Positions 47,501 through 61,261 of a stretch of DNA of 64,000 nucleotides are shown in pieces. The translations under genes and the position numbers were made by a program. This DNA comes from Gavia stellata (taxonomy: Eukaryota > Chordata > Aves > Gaviiformes > Gaviidae). Position 1 is the stretch's first letter. Each line of letters begins with the position of its first letter. The stretch covers positions 16,909,001 through 16,973,000 of the forward strand of contig NC_082612.1 of the NCBI RefSeq assembly GCF_030936135.1. The letters run 5' to 3'. Below the pieces are notes generated by a model. The model made no database searches. It was not told the DNA's origin and worked only from the letters and a program-made list of their open reading frames with translations.

Positions 47501-50399
47501 ATCAGAAAAGCCCTTGGCCTGAATTATCTTACCTGCCTTAGGAGGGGTTCACTTGCCTGGAAAAAGTTTTGATGTTCTTGGGGAAAGAAAAAACTAAACA
47601 TATTTTTGTAACAACAATTTACTCCTTCTTGAGGGAGTATTCTCCTTCAACAGCTCCATCATGAAGAACGGTGGGAACAGAATGACACTACCTAGCACAA
47701 AACTGACCCTATTCTTCCGTGCAAAGGGGCAATCGCCGCACTGCTTCGTGTGCGGCGGCACTAGGAAACGCTGAGCATCATTCTGCTCAATGGACTGTAC
47801 CCAGACACCTGTTTCCCATCGTGAAGCCATTATAAACGCAACCAAAGTCAGCAGTACTGGAGCAGCATCATTAAGCTACTGCAGTGATCAAAATTCAAGC
47901 CAAAATACATGCAGAATTCAGGCAAAATTCAATTATGACTTTTCATTCAGCACTTTTTTCTTCTTCAGCACTTTCTGATCTCTGCTCACTTTGCAAGCCA
48001 CAGCAGAAAGAGACAAAAACATACTCCCTTCAACACACTGCCTTCAACTCTTAAAGCTTTACAGGCATCTCCTTCTAGGAAGGAAAAAATACCTGTAACC
48101 TTGCATCAATGGCAAATGCAGGTACTCAATCCTGTCGAAATTAATGGCAGTTTTGTCATCAGTTTCTACTGGAGGGAAATTTGGGTCACGCCCATTTCTC
48201 CTTCAACTTGTCAGTAAGCCAACAGACATAAATACCCCATCTTCGGCACCACCAGTGAGCTCCTCCTCCTACTGATAAGGCAGCAGATGCTCTCCCTAAG
48301 CAGTAAGGGATAGAGAATTCAACTATTACCCTGCAGTTGGTTAAACTACCATGGATAAACAGGCTGGGAATTAGGTGGTTTATCCAGGAAAGTGTTAGCC
48401 TAGAGGTAGCATAAAGGTGACAGCCTCAGATGACCACCTTGTTGCCTACACAAGCAATGGTGGATCTCAGCCAGGTTACAACATCACAGCCCCTGCCTGC
48501 CCACTCTGCTGTGCCGCTGGAAAACACTGTCCTTATACCAGGGCCAGAGAAAAAACCAACCCAAAACAAAGTGCCATTGCCTCAGCCCCCAGTGCCAGTC
48601 TGGGTTTTCAGCATATTCCTACGTTGCCAGGCCATTTTGGCTGAGAGCGCTGAACCGCCTGATGCAGCTATTGCCCAGGTACACGCTCCTTCATACAGAA
48701 GCAGGCAGGTGCCAGCAGTCATGTCTTAAAGCAAAGCTGCAAGACCTGCCATCAGATGTCACCTCAGCTCCTCCTGCTGCCCCCAAATCCCTCTGCCCTG
48801 TCCTACCTGACTTCAGCCACTACTGACAGCCAGCGTTTCTTCTCTCTACCTAGAAGGTGGGGAGAAAAAACCCCCGTGCCCTATTAGAGCAGCAGCAAGG
48901 CCTTGGCACTACCTTCTACTTTGAAAATAAGGAGGTTTTATGGCAAGATCCTCCTGCAGCAGCAGGGGACTGGCTCGAGGGTCCGGGTGATGCCTCCTGC
49001 TGCTGCGTTCCTGCAGGAATCTGACATGCAACAGGAGAAAGCTGCTCCCTGCAAGGAAGCACAGTATGCAAAAAAGACAGATTTCCTGCTCTGGAAGTTG
49101 CTGAAAGAGAAGTACTTCAGTAATGATCTCTCCCCACCAACCCTGCCACAAGAACGTGCAAACCCACCGTTACCAAAGTAAAACATTTAACCCCACAAGC
49201 TTCCTGGGATGCTGCAGACTGAGGGGTGTGTAGCTGGGAGCACTGGCACTACAGCAGTGACCTTGGCAGAAGAAGCTGCCGAACCCACGACACAACAGGT
49301 ATCAGACTGAGGACCACCAATGCTGAACACTGATAATCAGACAAGGAAGGTCATTTCACATTAAAACACATCTACAGACATAGCTGGTATTTTGTGGGCT
49401 TTAGCCACCCAGGCATACAAACTTGGCAATTTTTACACTGAATTTAAAGGAGTCAGTTCTGAAAATTAGTTTTCTCCCAAGAAAGTCCTCCTGGTGATCC
49501 TAGAGGATATAATCCCAGGTAACTGAAACGAAGAAATTTAGAGCTGCTTTAAAGTTTCAGCTAAGTGTTCTCCTGTTACACGCCTATCAACAAAGAAACT
49601 GGCAAAAGCTCGTGGATAATGATTGCCAAAGGAGAGTTTTAGCTCCCAATCAGTAACAGAGAACTTGCGCTAAAATCCAACTTAATAATCACCCAGTTAC
49701 GCAACCCTAAAATTCCAAGCACATCAGTAGCAAAAAACCTCAAGTATCTGCTGGAATTAGCAGTTAATTATGCAGTTCGCAGAATGCTGATACCAAATAC
49801 CCTCTTTTGGTTTGCATTTGCATTCCAAAAGAGACAAATCACAGTTTAAATGAGAAAATACATAATTATGCCTTTACCAAAATGCTTTTTCAATACCACG
49901 TTCAACAATAAGTGATGATAATATACACATGACAATAAATACTCTTTTAAAGTTCATCAGAGAAAGGTATCACCAGCCAGAAAAGGTGCCCATTAGGTAT
50001 CATTTTACACATCCATTATGCCAGGGCTCACTGTCACTTGCACTGGTTCATCAGCAAAATTACTGCTATATTCCACATGCAGCAGCAATTCTCCTTTTGT
50101 GCCAACAATGCCTCAGAAATCAAGACTTCGCTCACGCTGTCATGCAAAGCCTGGCATTTTCTGGAAGTCAACCGAGGCATGCCTTCCTCTCGTACCAGTT
50201 TAGAGAAGCTACTTCCTAATTTTTCTTTTAATCTGGAAGATTAATATTAAACTTTACAGGGAAGTAGTGAAAGGAAGCACTATGCATGTGAAAGGCATTT
50301 GGAGATAGCACCAAACAGCTCACTGATGTGCAGAAAGATTAAAGCAGCACCACGTTCACAGAGACACTTGAAAGGAACAAACCTCTTCTCTATCCTAAC

Positions 50400-52680
50400 C
50401 CTGCCTGCCAAGGACCTCGAGAGAAGCTAAAAGACACCCTCCCAAAAGGCTTGTGGATGTCCCAAAGTCATACTGAGACAATACTAAGAGAGCATAATTA
50501 TGCCAAGTTAAATGTAAAATCACTGGGCAAGTCTCCATGCTAAAGTCATAAAAAGTGACAGTCAAACCCCTTCAAACACATCACAAGCTGGAAACCCGCC
50601 AGAACATCCACTGGGCCAACAGATGATCAAGATGAAAAAGAAGCTTTTGAGAAAGATGAGGCCATAGCAGAGAAGTTAGATAAAATCTTTCCATCAGAGC
50701 TCTCTGTAAAGGAGTCCAGGAAGGCTCTGCACCGGAGTCTCCCTTTTCAGTAAGCAAGTGTGAGAACTAGTTTCAGATTAAAGAGTGAGTAGAAGGGGGT
50801 TTAGAAAGAAAAAAACCAACAAACCAGTAAAATGAATAGTAATAAATCACCAAGACCAGATGGCATCCATCCACGAGCTGTAAAGTAACTTAAATACGGA
50901 ATTGCTGAACTACTAACTCTGCTGTGCAGCTTATTGCTTAAATTGCCCTTATAAAAGGCGTGGAAGGTGACAAACGTGACTGATTTCTTAAAATGGGTCT
51001 GGGAGTGGGGAGGAAGCACTCAAGAGACCAGAGGCTAGTAAGTCTCGCTTCTGTATCTAGCAAAACAATTGAAAAAGGAACATTAATAGATAAATAAATG
51101 CGCTATAAGGGAAGAAAGTCAGGGCAAAGAGAGGTCACGTCTCACGAATCTGTAAGAGTGCTCTGATGATAGCACAAGGATGTTCTGGTCGATACAGGCA
51201 ACATCCGTACGACGGAAATGCTTTGCACACACCAGGTCTAGCTGCATCCCACAGCCATATGGGGTGAGACCTAAGCAAACACCAACCCTCTCCTCCTCCT
51301 CTCCTCTGCCCTGGTTTCCACACAAAGGAAACTGGGGCACGCAGCTTGGGCATGGGCTGAAATAACGTCTGTTGGCGTGCCAGCACGGGTAATTACTGGT
51401 CTAGGACCTCCTGCACAGTGCGCTTTGCATCAGGGGGTATGTGGGGATGCAACCACGGCAAAGCTGGATTTTAAAGCTATTAAAAAGATCTCCTGAAAGC
51501 TCTTAAAGAGAGCTTAAGGATAAGGAGGAGGGCTCTTCATGGATTATTAGCCGCTTAAAAATAGGAGACCAAGGGTAGGAATAAATGGACATCTCTCACA
51601 AGTAATGGAGGTTACCAGGGAAGTCTCACAGAGCTCTGCACTGGAGCCTGGGCTGAAAACTGTACTCATACATCATCTGAAAAAAATCAGACCTATGGAA
51701 GTGACAGACCTTGCTGATGACTCCAGATGATGAAATCAAGAGCTGCCTGTAAAAAACTGCTGAAAAATCTTGCAAAACTGTGTGGCTGGCTGACAAAATG
51801 GAAGGTGAAAATCACTAATTGCTAGACAATGTAGACAGTATAATCCTCTTCCACCACACATACAAAATAACTGGCTCTAAATTAACAAACATCACACAAT
51901 AAAAAGACCTAAGTGTAACTTGGAACAGGTTTTTGGGGCTTCTGTCTTTTGAAAATGCTTGCTCAGTGTTTACTAATAGTCAAAAAAAGCAAAGGGTGAG
52001 AGAAGAAGAGTCGAGAGCAAGACAGAAATCATAACTTCGCTACTGCATAAATCCACTGCGCTCTGCACGCAGCATGTCAGTCTGGTCTCCTCCCAAAATT
52101 AATACAACAGGCTAGCAAAAGCACTGAGGGAGGAGATGAGGACGGCCAGGGGTAGCAAACAGCTCATAGACAAGGGGAGATTAAATTGACTGGCTGGTTC
52201 TTCAGCTCATAGAAAAAATGATGGGACTTGACAGAGATCTGTAAGTGATAAATGGTATACACAGGATGAAAAGGAATATATCCACTACTATTACAAACAA
52301 GAATGAAGTGGCACTCCATTAAATTATCAGCTACCTGCTTTAGAAACATCTCCAGCAAACAAATACGCATAATTAAATTGCAGAAGCAACTGCCACAGAA
52401 CATTTTAGATGTCAAGATTATAAATGTATTCAAAAAGGTATTAGGCAAATTTACAGAAGAAATATACAGAAGGGTTATTAAGTACAATTGCCCGAATGCA
52501 ATCCCCCGTTCAGAAAGTACCTGTATCACTGACTGCTGGAAAGGGCAAATGAAGAAGTGTCATTTTACCCTTGTCCTGATTGCAGGCTTTCTTTGCAACT
52601 GGCCGGTTTAAAGGATGAGAAACTGTGCTAGATGGACCTTTCTTCTGACAGCTTGCACATTCTTACGGATCTCCTTAGAA
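50400..52680 (+). repeat. Decayed CR1/L3-type LINE, reverse-transcriptase part to 3' end
   Basis: Several phrases follow, in order, the coding part and 3' tail of CR1/L3-type LINEs of birds and turtles. These are GAGGCCATAGCAGAGAAG (50,660), AATAAATCACCAAGACCAGA with GGCATCCATCC (50,840-50,870), GGTAGGAATAAATGGACA (51,570), TGCTGATGACTCCAGATGAT (51,712), GGCTGACAAAATGG (51,787), and near the end GCTAGATGGACCTTTCTTCTG with CATTCTTACGG (52,627-52,670). Reading frames are broken throughout, so it is inactive. A segment at about 51,240-51,480 fits the element poorly and may be an insertion or a faster-decayed part. It lies antisense to NR3C2. Boundaries are approximate. Confidence 0.75.
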
Positions 52681-55600
52681 CTACTTTATCTCCTTTTTAC
52701 CTTTACAGTCTTCACAGTTTGAACTAAAACACCCTAGAAATTTAAGAATTGTTTAGAGATAAAGGCATTAAAAAGGCAGAGGCTTTAGAAATTTCTGCGA
52801 AGAAGTTGAATCTATTGCTTTGCCCAACCATTGACCTGTTTTACAAAGAAAAAGCAAAGTAAGACTTGGAAAATCTAGCTGGAGCATATTACATCTATTA
52901 TGTACAGGTATGACAGTAGTTCTTCAAAATTTCCTTCTGTGTCTGCACTATTTTGCGGTGGGTATGTAACAAAATCCTTTCATGTACTTCTCTGGATGGG
53001 AACTGAGCTGCACTTTATGAAAAAGTAGAGAATAGTAACAACATATATAAAAACTACTGATAAAGCTATCCACTTCTCACTGCACTGGCAGTTTAGATTG
53101 TATGAATGCAGTACTGCTCTTCAAAATAATATATGCAAGCAAAAATCATGCAGGGAGGCACATCAAGGAGTGCTTGCTGACCTTTTAACAAGATCAGCGA
53201 TCACACACGTAATTTATTAGCAAAGAATGAACACTGACAACCCTTATCAACAATCTTTGCCGCAATGCTAATTAAAAATGAGGGATTTGGAGACTGCCAG
53301 ATGAAAGCGATTACAAAAATGTACCTAAATTTAGACACTACAGGATTAACAGATTGCAAAAGAAACCAAAAGGGTTAACAGCCATCATCCTGCAAAATGT
53401 AAACAGGGAAAAAGTAATCTTTTAAACAATAAAAGAACAAACTTACTGGCTTTATCACCACTCACAGATGATCTAAGTAATTGTCTTCTCCCCCCTGAGG
53501 TATGTAAGGTTAAAAAAAAATCTGCTGTTCTTAAATATTCAGCTTATTTTATTACGTTGATCGTCCTGCTGTTACTATAGAAATCAGAATACCAAAAAGA
53601 CTTACAGGCTTCGGCACTGAAAGGGCACAGAGAGGCAGCTGCATCCTTGCACTGCCTCACGCAACACCAAATCCTAACAGTCCCAGCTTCCGCAAGTATA
53701 TTATGAGAGGATATTAGGAACGTAATGAGAAGACAATGAACATGCTATTTACTAATAAAATAATAAAATACACATAATTAATAAATGCAGATTTAAAATA
53801 AAATCTTAGCTATTCAGCCGAGCTACATCTTAATTCTTAATTTAATTTTACGACTTTCCTCAGTGTTACAAAATCCTCTGCCCATTCCCATCCCATGACA
53901 ACATTAGCACAGAAACTTCACAGAAATCCCCATGTACTAAAGCTGGTTTTCCGCCTCTATCTACCTCATTTGCTCTACGTCAACTTTCTCATTTGAAAAA
54001 TGTAGTCTCTGTTTTTCCTCTATTGCTAGCATCAACCTCTGAGTGCTTTTAAATTTTAAAACTTCACACTTGGGGCAATTACCAAAGGCATAGCATGAAA
54101 AATCCTTGCAATATTATATTTTTATTTTACTGGAAGTTAAATCTTGCACTTTAAAGGAAGGATTTGTATTAATTTGTAGTAACCTTTGTTAAACTATATT
54201 ACGTACATAGTATCACTGGGTTATTTAAAAATATCTGGAGTAGATGATTGAATTTTATCACGAAAAAAGCCATCCATACCGCGATGGATGACATCCAATT
54301 GTCACAATTGCCCAAAATGGCAATAATGAAAGGACAGCCACTTCTTAGTTCAAAATCTATAGCCTGAAGCTTCACCTTATCAGTCAAAAGCACCAACCAA
54401 TACGTCAATCAGTATACTGCGCTCTTAATGTTTTGTACATAATAGTCAATAAACTGCAGCCTCTATTGAAACCTTTTTACTGTAAGGCTTGAGCTGCATA
54501 TGATGTAATACAGTAATTTCAGAGATGGAAAAAAGACATCACTGATCCAAATGCTTGTGAAAACTAGCCCCAGTTTTTATACTCAGTTTTTCAAGTTCAC
54601 TTTAATAATTTTGGGTACCTCATGCAATGCCTAGTGTTGTTTTTATCAGGCAAACCCTCAAGTCCTTGACTAAGGTAAAAATCTCTGTAAAAATCCAGTG
54701 ACAGAAGAAAGTACAACAGCCAGGAAATTCAGAACCTGCACACTTATGCACCCATGATTTATTCTTTATGCTGCAGATGACAAACCAAGAAAAATCAAAG
54801 AAGCAAGAAAACACACAGCACATTAGTCATTCGGTGCATTTGCAAAATACTGTTGAAATATTGATGTTGTACTTTAATGTACTAAAGTGTCTCAACACAG
54901 TATCTCAGCATTACTGAACTCTTTCAGGATCCCACATCATTGCTATTTTACAGCTAGATAAGGCTGGAATGGTAAGTAAGATAATTTGGGTAAATTTCCT
55001 AAAAATAGCAAACTATTTTGGAATTTGAGTCTCTTCTTTCGTAAGTCCCCAAGGATTCAGAAGTCTACAAAGAGGCGACGTAAAACCTAAAATCAAAAGA
55101 AAAATCGGGACCCACAGGGGAACTCCAGCATTGGGCTGGCCCTTTCATTTCTTTATGCCAGAAGAAACCAATGCCTGCCAAAGAGGACGCATGGCTTAAT
55201 TTTTAATATTTGTCAGCAATGCCATCAGCTGGGTTTTTGCCCTATGGAGAGATGAAAAGCCACCATCCTAGGGGAAGGGATGGATAAGCAGGGCCGCTTG
55301 CCATGAGGGATGCAGTTTCTGGCCTCCAGCTGGGAGGGGGATACGTGCTGGGAGCAGAAGCCGTGGCCCCAAAGCCAGCCCATGTCCCATCACTGCCGCT
55401 GGTTTCCCATGTCGGGGGAGCGAGGATCCCCGCTGCGCCATGTCTTGGCTCCTGCCAGGTTTCTGTTGGCAGTGCTGCCGTCGTAAATGCTTTTTATCCC
55501 TTCCTGAGCCTCTGAAAGGTTGCCAGCTGATGCCCTGACTTAATGTATGGGCGGAAGCAGATACCTGGGAAGTTGCCACCACTAGCCGGTGGGACAGCCA

Positions 55601-57960
55601 CTGCCCGAGCCTGTCACAAAAACGTGAGCGAGAAGGAGCATCCCTCGCCTTCCTCTGGGATTTAGGTATCTGATTTCTGCACTGCAAACACATGAACTCC
55701 TACTACTGAAAGATTCAGATCATCAGATTTCTTCTAGGACCTAAACTGTCACGCCATCTCTTTTCAAAAATGTCAGGGACTTTTCCTTTAAACGGACACA
55801 GCCAGAGAAAGTCATTTTAGCTATTAGTTCACTGATTAATTCATCCAGTAAGGGAGAGACCAAAGGAATTTGAAACTAACTTCCCTACCTTGCAGGACCA
55901 CATCTTAAAAATCAAATTTTAGCCTGTTCCCTGCAGCAAAGAGTTCATTTTGCATAGCTTCAGACAGAATGCCTGAAAATAAGCTAGCGTTCAAAAACAC
56001 TGTATTTTGCTACATCCCTTGCTTTGTTCTTGCACCCATTCCAAGCAGCACCACTTACTTACCTGCTTTCATTTGTGTGTAATTTTACCAATTTAATGCT
56101 CTGGACTTAAATTGTCCATGTATATGCCTGCCTCAGGTTGAATTAGATTAGAAAATTTCAGCTAGAGTCTTTGGTTAAGTCTTAAGAGAAATTTTCTCCC
56201 TCCCTCGACTTAAATAAACAACAGACTTTTTTTTTTTGTCGGATTTCTGTTACTTTGCAGTAGGAACCTGAAATGTCTCGGAGCTTAGGTCTTAAATCAA
56301 GGATAGTCTTTTGCCATGTCTTACGAAAATCTTCCCCATGAATACCTCTCTGTTCTCCCAAATCCCTAGACCCATTCAAGGTAAGGCTTCCTCGCCGGCA
56401 ACAAATGAAGAAAAAATCCGACAGTCTTTCACTACATAATCCTGTATCATCCCTACAACTCATCCAACCTGATCAATACAAAAAGGAAGGAGTCACACGG
56501 GAAAAAAAATTAGGGGATAACATAACTTAAAGGTTTGGTTATGGATACAGTCTTCAAAGCACGTACCCAAAGGGCTGAAACTACTACTTCACAGACCACC
56601 TTAATTTTAGAATTTTGCAACTTCTCGGATTTGAGCTTGCAGCCTTAATAACATTATTGCAACATCTTTTGAGTGTTACTACATATGCAACAGTCATCCT
56701 TGAAGAGTGTTTACCTGCAAGAGGAATTATGTGGTGTCACATATATGATGGTCTTGTAAAGATTTACTGTGGATTAGAACTAAAGCTACACATATAGAAT
56801 ATTTGCTTTGATTACAACTACTATGCTACTAAAGAAATGGATTAAAAAAAACCCCACATACTGTAACTTACACACAGACAACATAAAATACACTGGTCTA
56901 TTTTATGCCCTTTTTCAGGCTGTTTTTAGCCATTTCCGTAACAGGCTGAGCAGCCATTTTCTTATCCCTCAGTTCACATCTTCGCGGTTACTTAAGCCCA
57001 ATTAAAACAATGGAATATACGCATGATCCATAAAGACAAACAGTACACTTAATTAGATGTAACATGACTAAATGAAGGCGGACATTTATTTCCAGCCTTC
57101 CATAAGCCTAACAGGAGATCAAACCACGTATTAGTAGGGAGGCATTTTGCACTGTATTTATACAATCAAAGGTACATTTAACAGCTATTAATAACAGAGA
57201 TCCTCGTTTGTTATTCGCCTTGTTTACAGGCCTTCAGAATAAGAAAGAAAACAAGATCATCTATCATGGCCTTCCAGAAACATTACGACTTCCTTTTATT
57301 CACAGTAGTTAAGAGTAAAGGGAAAATTCACTTAATGTAAAACAAAGCAACATAATTCTGCTAATGCCAACCTCCACTTTCACTCTTTTTTAACTGTTCA
57401 TTGAAGAAAATGCTGAACCCTCTGGGGCACCGAGTCCATACTACTGCCCAGGGACCTTCCTAATTACTTCTTGCATAGATATGGGAAGTGAAGTCTCCAG
57501 ACACAATATGAAGAAATACCAAGAAAATCTTGGCCAGGTGATAACAGGAACATAACTCTCTCAAGCCGGCAGAAGGAAAAGTCATTTTAAAGCATCTCCC
57601 TTTCATTCTGCATCAACTAATACATGTCCCAAAATGCCAAGCGCAGTGAAACACTCAAAAAGTTGCACCAAGTGAACCTTAGGGAGGTCAGATAAACTTT
57701 GTGGCACAGAAATGAAGGCCTGTGTTTATAACTACACACTGCATTTCCAAGTTCATGGTACTCAAAAAGTAAAAGACCAGCCTTCAGCAATTCCAGAGCA
57801 AAGCTTCAAAGCAGTGTATTTTCACAAACAGGAACATATACCATGTTCTGTGCTTATCTGAATGCTTTCTACACTGAACTGTATTAGCTGACTTGTACAA
57901 TTCCAGTAATACACCTCTGACCTGTTGTCAAAATTGGGAAAAGCACTGCATCTCTTGAAC

Positions 57961-58480
57961 TTGGAATCACAAAACAATTTAGCTTGGGAGGGACCTCTGG
58001 AGGTCTCAAGTCCAATCTGCTGCTCGCAGCAGGGCTAATATCAAAGTTGGAGAGGGCTGTTTGGGGCTTTGCCCAGTCAAGGCTTGGACATCTTCAAACA
58101 CAGAGACCCCAGGGTCTCTCTGGGCACCTGCTCTCCTATTTCACTATCTCATTATTAAATTTCTTCTCCTGCTGCCCAGGAGGCAGTTTGTTGTCCTAGA
58201 CTTGCGACTGCAGCCTCTCATCCTTCCACTTGCACCTCCATAAAGAGTCTGACTCCATCTTTCCTACAACTCATCAGGAAGCCAAAGGCTGCAATTAAAT
58301 CCCCACTGCACCCAGCACGGTCTTCTCCTGGCTGCACGAGCCCAGCTCCCTCGCTGTCCCAGCCAGCCCCCGACCACCACGGCCAACTTCCACGGGGCTC
58401 TCTGTAGTTTCTCAACAACCTTCCTGTGCCGGGGAGCCCAAAACTCAGACTCCAAATGCAGTCTCACAACTACTATCCTG
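57961..58480 (-). repeat. CR1 LINE 3'-end fragment (antisense to +)
   Basis: The + strand shows the reverse complement of a CR1 tail: GGGACCTCTGGAGGTC, CAAGTCCAATCTGCTGC, GCAGGGCTAATATCAAAGTT, TCTCTGGGCACCTG, TAAATTTCTTCTCCT, AAGAGTCTGACTCCATCT, TGAGCCCAGCTCCCTC-like words and GGGGAGCCCAAAACTCAGACTC appear in the expected order. The element therefore runs on the - strand, in the same direction as NR3C2, and is a 5'-truncated copy of about 0.5 kb. It is diverged and inactive. This family is the best single clue that the genome is avian or reptilian. Confidence 0.85.
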
Positions 58481-59275
58481 TGCGGCAATGTGAGAAACTT
58501 GGAACAAATGTCTCCCACGATTCCCACCGAGTATGAAACATGAGCAAAGTGAGAAAAATCCTCTCGTTCCAGAAATGTCTCCATTACCGTTCTGGAGTAA
58601 GCACTGAACTCCTACCCTTCTACCTCCAAGGAAATTTTTTGCCCTGATTAGCTACTTCAAAAGCCCCTGTCCCACATCTCACAGCTCACCACAGCTCCTG
58701 GTAATTTATTTTTCTTCTCTTTAGAAACACCTGCCTTCTGCTACCTTTGGTAGCTCTGCAGTGAGTACATTGTTAAATATGTAGAAGACCAGACCACTAC
58801 CTTACATACCTATCTGGTTTTGGATGTTTTTACTTTGTACTCCATAACATTGCACTCCCTCTCTCGACTGCATCCCAACCTCAACCTCAGTATAATACCT
58901 TCAAGGCTTGCAGCATACAACTCACAATTGATCTCGACTTCTGGAAGCTGCTTCTAGCTGCACTATCAAGAATGCTAGCAATGCACATTCACTTTTATTT
59001 GCAAGTGGGATTGATTTCCCTGGCCAATAAATTTTGACCCCCTGACTGACTTTCCTCAGACGAGGGAAAGCTGCTTCTGTGTTTGAACTTTTAGTCTGCA
59101 TTTCCCCAGGAGAACAAAACTCTTCAAAGTTCACATTTTCACTTAGCTTTAGCTACAGATACTTTTTCTGTGATGATTGTCTAATGTCCAAGTCACAGTG
59201 GAGGTGCTTTGAACAAGGAAAATGGCTCACACTACAGTTTCAACCACCTGCAGTGAATCACAAGTTCCTCCTCTT

Positions 59276-59348
59276 AAAAAAAAAAAAAAACCACCAAAAA
59301 AAACCCCAAACCAACAAAACAGAAAACCACCAAAACCCCAAACCAAAC
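59276..59348 (+). repeat. A-rich low-complexity tract (A/AC units)
   Basis: A run of about 15 A is followed by ACC/AAACC/AAAACC units, almost free of G and T. This is simple sequence, possibly an old poly(A) tail grown by slippage. Confidence 0.85.
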
Positions 59349-59530
59349 GATTCTCTTTTGATATTGCTGACTGCTTTGGGGCCAGTCTCATACACGTTAA
59401 CTATTCAGGAATTCCTAAATCAAAGAAAGACTATTAAGATGGACAGCGACAAAGCATCTTCTCCAAGAAAAACATTTCAGAATGCTTCAGGAGACTGAGC
59501 AGTAATTTATTTTTTGGGTCATGCTTTTCC

Positions 59531-59568
59531 TTGTTTTTTTTGTGTTTTTTTTTTTTTTTTTTTTTTTC
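59531..59568 (+). repeat. T-rich low-complexity tract
   Basis: A 23-base T run (59545-59567) is preceded by shorter T runs. It lies 180 bp after the A-rich tract, so the two are roughly complementary. Confidence 0.85.
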
Positions 59569-60355
59569 CTCCCCCAAGAGCACCCATATCCTATTGATTA
59601 TGTCTCATTTTTACCTCTAGGAAAAAAAACAACCAAAACCCTTCTGGGTTAAGCATATGATGTGACCCCAGTTTGACTGCCTGTGTATTTGCTTAAATTT
59701 TGACTTTAATGTCTTGGAATAAACACTAGGCGAATGGAACAGAAATTAAATTATACTCATCAAAAGCAAAGCACTAAAACACAAACTTAAAATATGAAGG
59801 AACACACATACTCAGAAGGAATCGTTCCTTGGTTGATCCTTCTTTTTGTCTGCATCATAAAAGAAGTTATGTTTCATTACTGAAAAAACACTTCGGCTTC
59901 TTTCATGGTTGCAAAGAATGGTAATTAAGACTGTCAAGAAAACACATTGAACAGCTGTATATTGTTAACAAAAGCACCATTATATGACTGCTCTGAAAAA
60001 ACCTGGCAATTTAAACATTCACATTTCCTAGAAGTTAGATATTTTTCCAAGCTCCAGTAGATACCAAAAAATGTTTGGGTTTGTTTTTTTTTTTAAATCT
60101 TGGGTCATGTATCAGTCATATTTCAAGCCAGCAGGATAGTCCTAGTTTGAGAACACGTCCACTTGCATAAGGAGAAGCGGATGGCAGTATCAAAGCTTAG
60201 CCAATTGAAAACTGAGTCACTGAAAAAAAATTTTAAGCTACTTTGTAAGCTGGAATAGGCTGAAATTTTCTTAGACTGCAGGTATGCCTGAAAACCAAAT
60301 AAAGACAGAGTAATCCTTCCAGCCTGCACTGAAAAGGACCATTAAGGAATACTTA

Positions 60356-60922
<567 letters not shown>

Positions 60923-61261
60923 CTGGAAGTATCTTTGCCCACTTCACCACCTGAATCATCTGCTTGCCGGCCAGGCGGTTTAAGGTGGAAAGCAGGTACT
61001 CTGCTGTGTCTGGCTTTGAGCTGTCGTATCCTGCATACACAATCTCCGGTTCAATGCTTTCAAGGATCTTAACAGGAGAGGGAGTAAGTGCTGGTGAGAT
61101 AGCAGACATGTGGGGGACAAGTGCTGTGTTTACAGAGGGCTCAGTCACGGGCGCGATGTACGTCGTCCCTTCCTCGGGGCTCTGGGGTGGCGGCTGCTGC
61201 CGCTGCTGTGGCTGCTCCTCATGCATCCCTTTCAATTTCCCCAACTTTTTGGACTTCCGGG
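60923..61261 (-). CDS. NR3C2: NR3C2 exon 5: hinge and start of the ligand-binding domain
   Basis: This 339-bp exon begins after ATCTTCACAG with the second and third bases of a split Ala codon. It then reads [11 protein letters not shown], the basic hinge and end of the nuclear localisation region directly after the DNA-binding domain. A Gln/Pro tract follows ([11 protein letters not shown]), then [11 protein letters not shown], a Ser/Thr/Pro-rich hinge, and LBD helices 1-3: [40 protein letters not shown]. Asn of TLNRL and Gln of GKQM are the human N770 and Q776 ligand contacts, both present. The donor is CCAG|GTAGGA at 60922. It is slightly shorter than the human exon because the Gln/Pro tract is shorter. 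The zinc-finger exons lie upstream, outside the window. Confidence 0.98.

Noticed and set aside
54925..54985. Weak MIR-like resemblance (CTATTTTACAGCTAGATAAGG)
   Set aside because: It is too short and too diverged to separate from chance.
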